From: an uncultured Planctomycetaceae bacterium
GTDB taxonomy: Bacteria > Planctomycetota > Planctomycetia > Planctomycetales > Planctomycetaceae
DNA: 7,333 nucleotides
Direction: 5' to 3'
Assembly (NCBI GenBank): GCA_903921605.1
Contig: CAIXQV010001250.1
Span: 1-7,333 of the forward strand
Part shown: positions 6,166 through 7,333 of the stretch, one piece after another
How positions within the stretch are numbered: position 1 is the first letter of the stretch
Layout of the letters: each line of letters opens with the position of its first letter
Made by a program: the position numbers and the translations under genes
The notes under the pieces: model-generated
Databases searched by the model: none
Seen by the model: the letters and a program-made list of their open reading frames with translations, nothing else
What the model was told of the DNA's origin: nothing

Positions 6166-6552
6166 ATGACTGAGAACGAGATTGGTACGATCGTGGTCGA
6201 CTGCGCTCTTAAAATCCACAAAGCTCTGGGGCCGGGGCTTTTGGAAGTCGTTTATGAGTCCATCCTCGCGCGACAACTTGAAAAAGCTGGCCTCATTACT
6301 CAGCGTCAGGTCTTTGTGCCAATCAACTTTGAAGGAGTGTCGTATGACGAAGGATTTCGTGCGGACATCATCGTTGGTGGCAAGGTGATTCTGGAGTTGA
6401 AGTCGGCGGAAACCGTTCATCCTGTACACAAGAAACAACTGCTCACTTATCTGAAGCTGACGGGTTTGAAGCTTGGTTATCTTCTGAACTTCGGCGACGA
6501 ACTCATGAAGAACGGCACCACGCGAATCATCAACGGCAAGATCCAATCCTGA
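6166..6552 (+). CDS. GxxExxY family protein (PD-(D/E)XK nuclease superfamily-like)
   Basis: A 128-residue protein matching the GxxExxY family (TIGR04256/PF13366) over its whole length. The N-terminal helix TIVVDCALKIHKALGPGLLE leads into the name-giving motif GLLEVVY (24-30). The nuclease-like core follows: GFRADIIVGGKVILELKS with Asp67, Glu77 and Lys79 in the D-x9-E-x-K arrangement. Then come HKKQLLTYLKLTGLKLGYLLNFG (88-110) and a short RIINGKI tail. The PD-(D/E)XK fold suggests metal-dependent nuclease activity, but the family's role has not, to my knowledge, been established. The gene stands alone, has a strong Shine-Dalgarno site, and ends 40 nt before a palindromic tandem repeat array. 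From memory, GxxExxY genes in other genomes often lie next to similar CACAGAGGCACAGAG-type repeats. Key residues are intact, so it is probably functional. Confidence 0.92.
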   Translation: MTENEIGTIVVDCALKIHKALGPGLLEVVYESILARQLEKAGLITQRQVFVPINFEGVSYDEGFRADIIVGGKVILELKSAETVHPVHKKQLLTYLKLTGLKLGYLLNFGDELMKNGTTRIINGKIQS

Positions 6553-6563
6553 CCACAGCTCTC

Positions 6564-6592
6564 GTGCGTGTTGGTGAGACGCACTTGTTTTT
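6564..6592 (+). terminator. Probable rho-independent terminator of the GxxExxY gene
   Basis: GTGCGT (6564-6569) pairs with ACGCAC (6579-6584) around a 9-nt loop, directly followed by TTGTTTTT. It begins 11 nt after the stop codon. The 3' half (GTGAGACGCACTTGTTTTT) also resembles the end of a repeat unit (GTGAGAGCCATTGTTTTT), so it may derive from a degenerate unit tail. Confidence 0.6.
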
Positions 6593-7333
6593 CTCACAGA
6601 GGCACGGAGCCACAGAGTTCCAAGTCGTTCGGGGTTGAAGCTCCCGACCTTGCAAGCATCATCATCTGCGGTCAGCAATCTTCCTCCGTGCCTTTGTGCC
6701 TCCGTGAGAGCCATTGTTTTTCTCACAGAGGCACTGAGCCACAGAGTTCCTGGTCGTTCGGGTTAAAGCTCCCGCCCGTGCAAGCATCATCATCTGCGTT
6801 CAGAGTTCTTCCTCCGTGCCTCTGTGCCTCCGTGAGAGCCAATGTATTTTCTCACAGAGGCACGGAGCCACAGAGTTCATGGTCGTCGGGGATGAAGCTC
6901 CCGTCAGTGCAAGCATCATCATCTGCGATCAGCAATCTTCCTCCGTGCCTCTGCGCCTCCGTGAGAGCCATTGTTTTTTTCTCACAGAGGCACGGAGCCA
7001 CAGAGTTCATGGTCGTTCGGGTTCAAGCTCCCGCCCGTGCAAGAATCATCATCTGCAGTCAGCGATGTTCCTCCGTGCCTCTGCGCCTCCGTGAGAGCCA
7101 TTGTGTTTCTCACAGAGGCACGGAGCCACAGAGTTCCTGGTCGTTGGGGTTGAAGCTCCCGACCTTGCAGGCATCATCATCTGCGGTCAGCGCTCCGCCT
7201 CAGTGCCTTTGTGCCTCCCCGCGAGAGCCATTGTGTTTTTCTCACAGAGGCACTGAGCCACAGAGTTCATGGTCGTTCGGGTTCAAGCTCCCGCCCGTGC
7301 AAGAATCATCATCTGCAGTCAGCGATGTTCCTC
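6593..7333. repeat. Tandem array of ~129-bp palindromic repeats, cut by the right edge
   Basis: Units start at 6593, 6722, 6851, 6981, 7109 and 7241, giving periods of 129, 129, 130, 128 and 132; the sixth is cut after 93 bases. Each unit has a head (CTCACAGAGGCACGGAGCC then ACAGAG), a conserved middle of about 64 nt and a tail (CCTCCGTGCCTCTGTGCC then TCCGTGAGAG). A short CCATTGTTTTT-like linker joins it to the next. Head and tail are inverted copies of one another, matching at about 21 of 25 positions, so every unit can fold into a long hairpin. The heads and tails have an 8-bp internal period (CACRGAGS-like, three times). The middle keeps GGG-n-AAGCTCCC and ATCATCATCTGC in all units. No credible gene lies in it. 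Frames crossing it give TEAQRHGG-like peptides, a known artefact of this repeat type. Confidence 0.9.

Noticed and set aside
5965..6726. Minus-strand frame of 253 codons opposite the GxxExxY gene
   Set aside because: It lies antisense to a strongly supported gene and starts inside the repeat array with the TEAQRHGG peptide, a recurrent artefact of these repeats.
6816..7153. Plus-strand frames running through the tandem repeats (6816-7094 and 6971-7153)
   Set aside because: The peptides only mirror the repeat sequence, change frame between units because periods vary from 128 to 132, and have no start signals.
6593..7333. CRISPR array
   Set aside because: The segments between the palindromic ends are nearly identical from unit to unit, not unique spacers; the unit is far too long and no cas gene is present.
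6593..7333. Integron attC array
   Set aside because: No gene cassettes lie between the units, and I see no integrase or conserved attC core ends.

Overview
The window looks like a chromosomal segment of a planctomycete (Planctomycetota, probably Planctomycetales). The grounds are an Ala/Pro-linkered exported TPR protein of a type I associate with that phylum, a sigma-70 factor with a divergent region 2.4, a secreted alpha/beta hydrolase with an extra C-terminal beta domain, a GxxExxY protein, and starts that often need GTG or lie well inside the longest ORF. The taxonomic call rests on recognising families from memory, not on a search.

Layout, left to right. (1) Positions 1-701, minus strand: the 5' part of an exported TPR protein gene that runs off the left edge. 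(2) Positions 702-1056: intergenic, holding two 43-bp REP-like units facing each other as an almost perfect inverted pair (873-975). (3) Positions 1057-3068, minus strand: a two-gene operon, an SRPBCC-fold protein followed by a class II CPD photolyase, joined by an ATGA stop/start overlap. (4) Positions 3069-3390: divergent intergenic region. (5) Positions 3391-4434, plus strand: a sigma-70 family factor. (6) Positions 4435-4569: a convergent gap with a long two-part hairpin. (7) Positions 4570-5841, minus strand: a secreted alpha/beta hydrolase/esterase. (8) Positions 5842-6165: divergent intergenic region. (9) Positions 6166-6552, plus strand: a GxxExxY protein (PD-(D/E)XK-like), followed by a short terminator-like hairpin. 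(10) Positions 6593-7333: five complete units and one cut unit of a ~129-bp palindromic tandem repeat that continues past the right edge.

How the parts may fit. The SRPBCC and photolyase genes form a clear co-translated light-damage repair unit. The sigma factor diverges from it across a shared upstream region, so co-regulation is possible but unproven. The esterase is an independent single gene. The most unusual part is the right end: a small nuclease-fold protein gene directly abutting a palindromic repeat array whose unit tail seems to be traceable into the gene's own terminator. The gene and array may therefore have a common history as one repeat-linked genetic unit. The REP-like pair at 873-975 is a second, unrelated repeat family.
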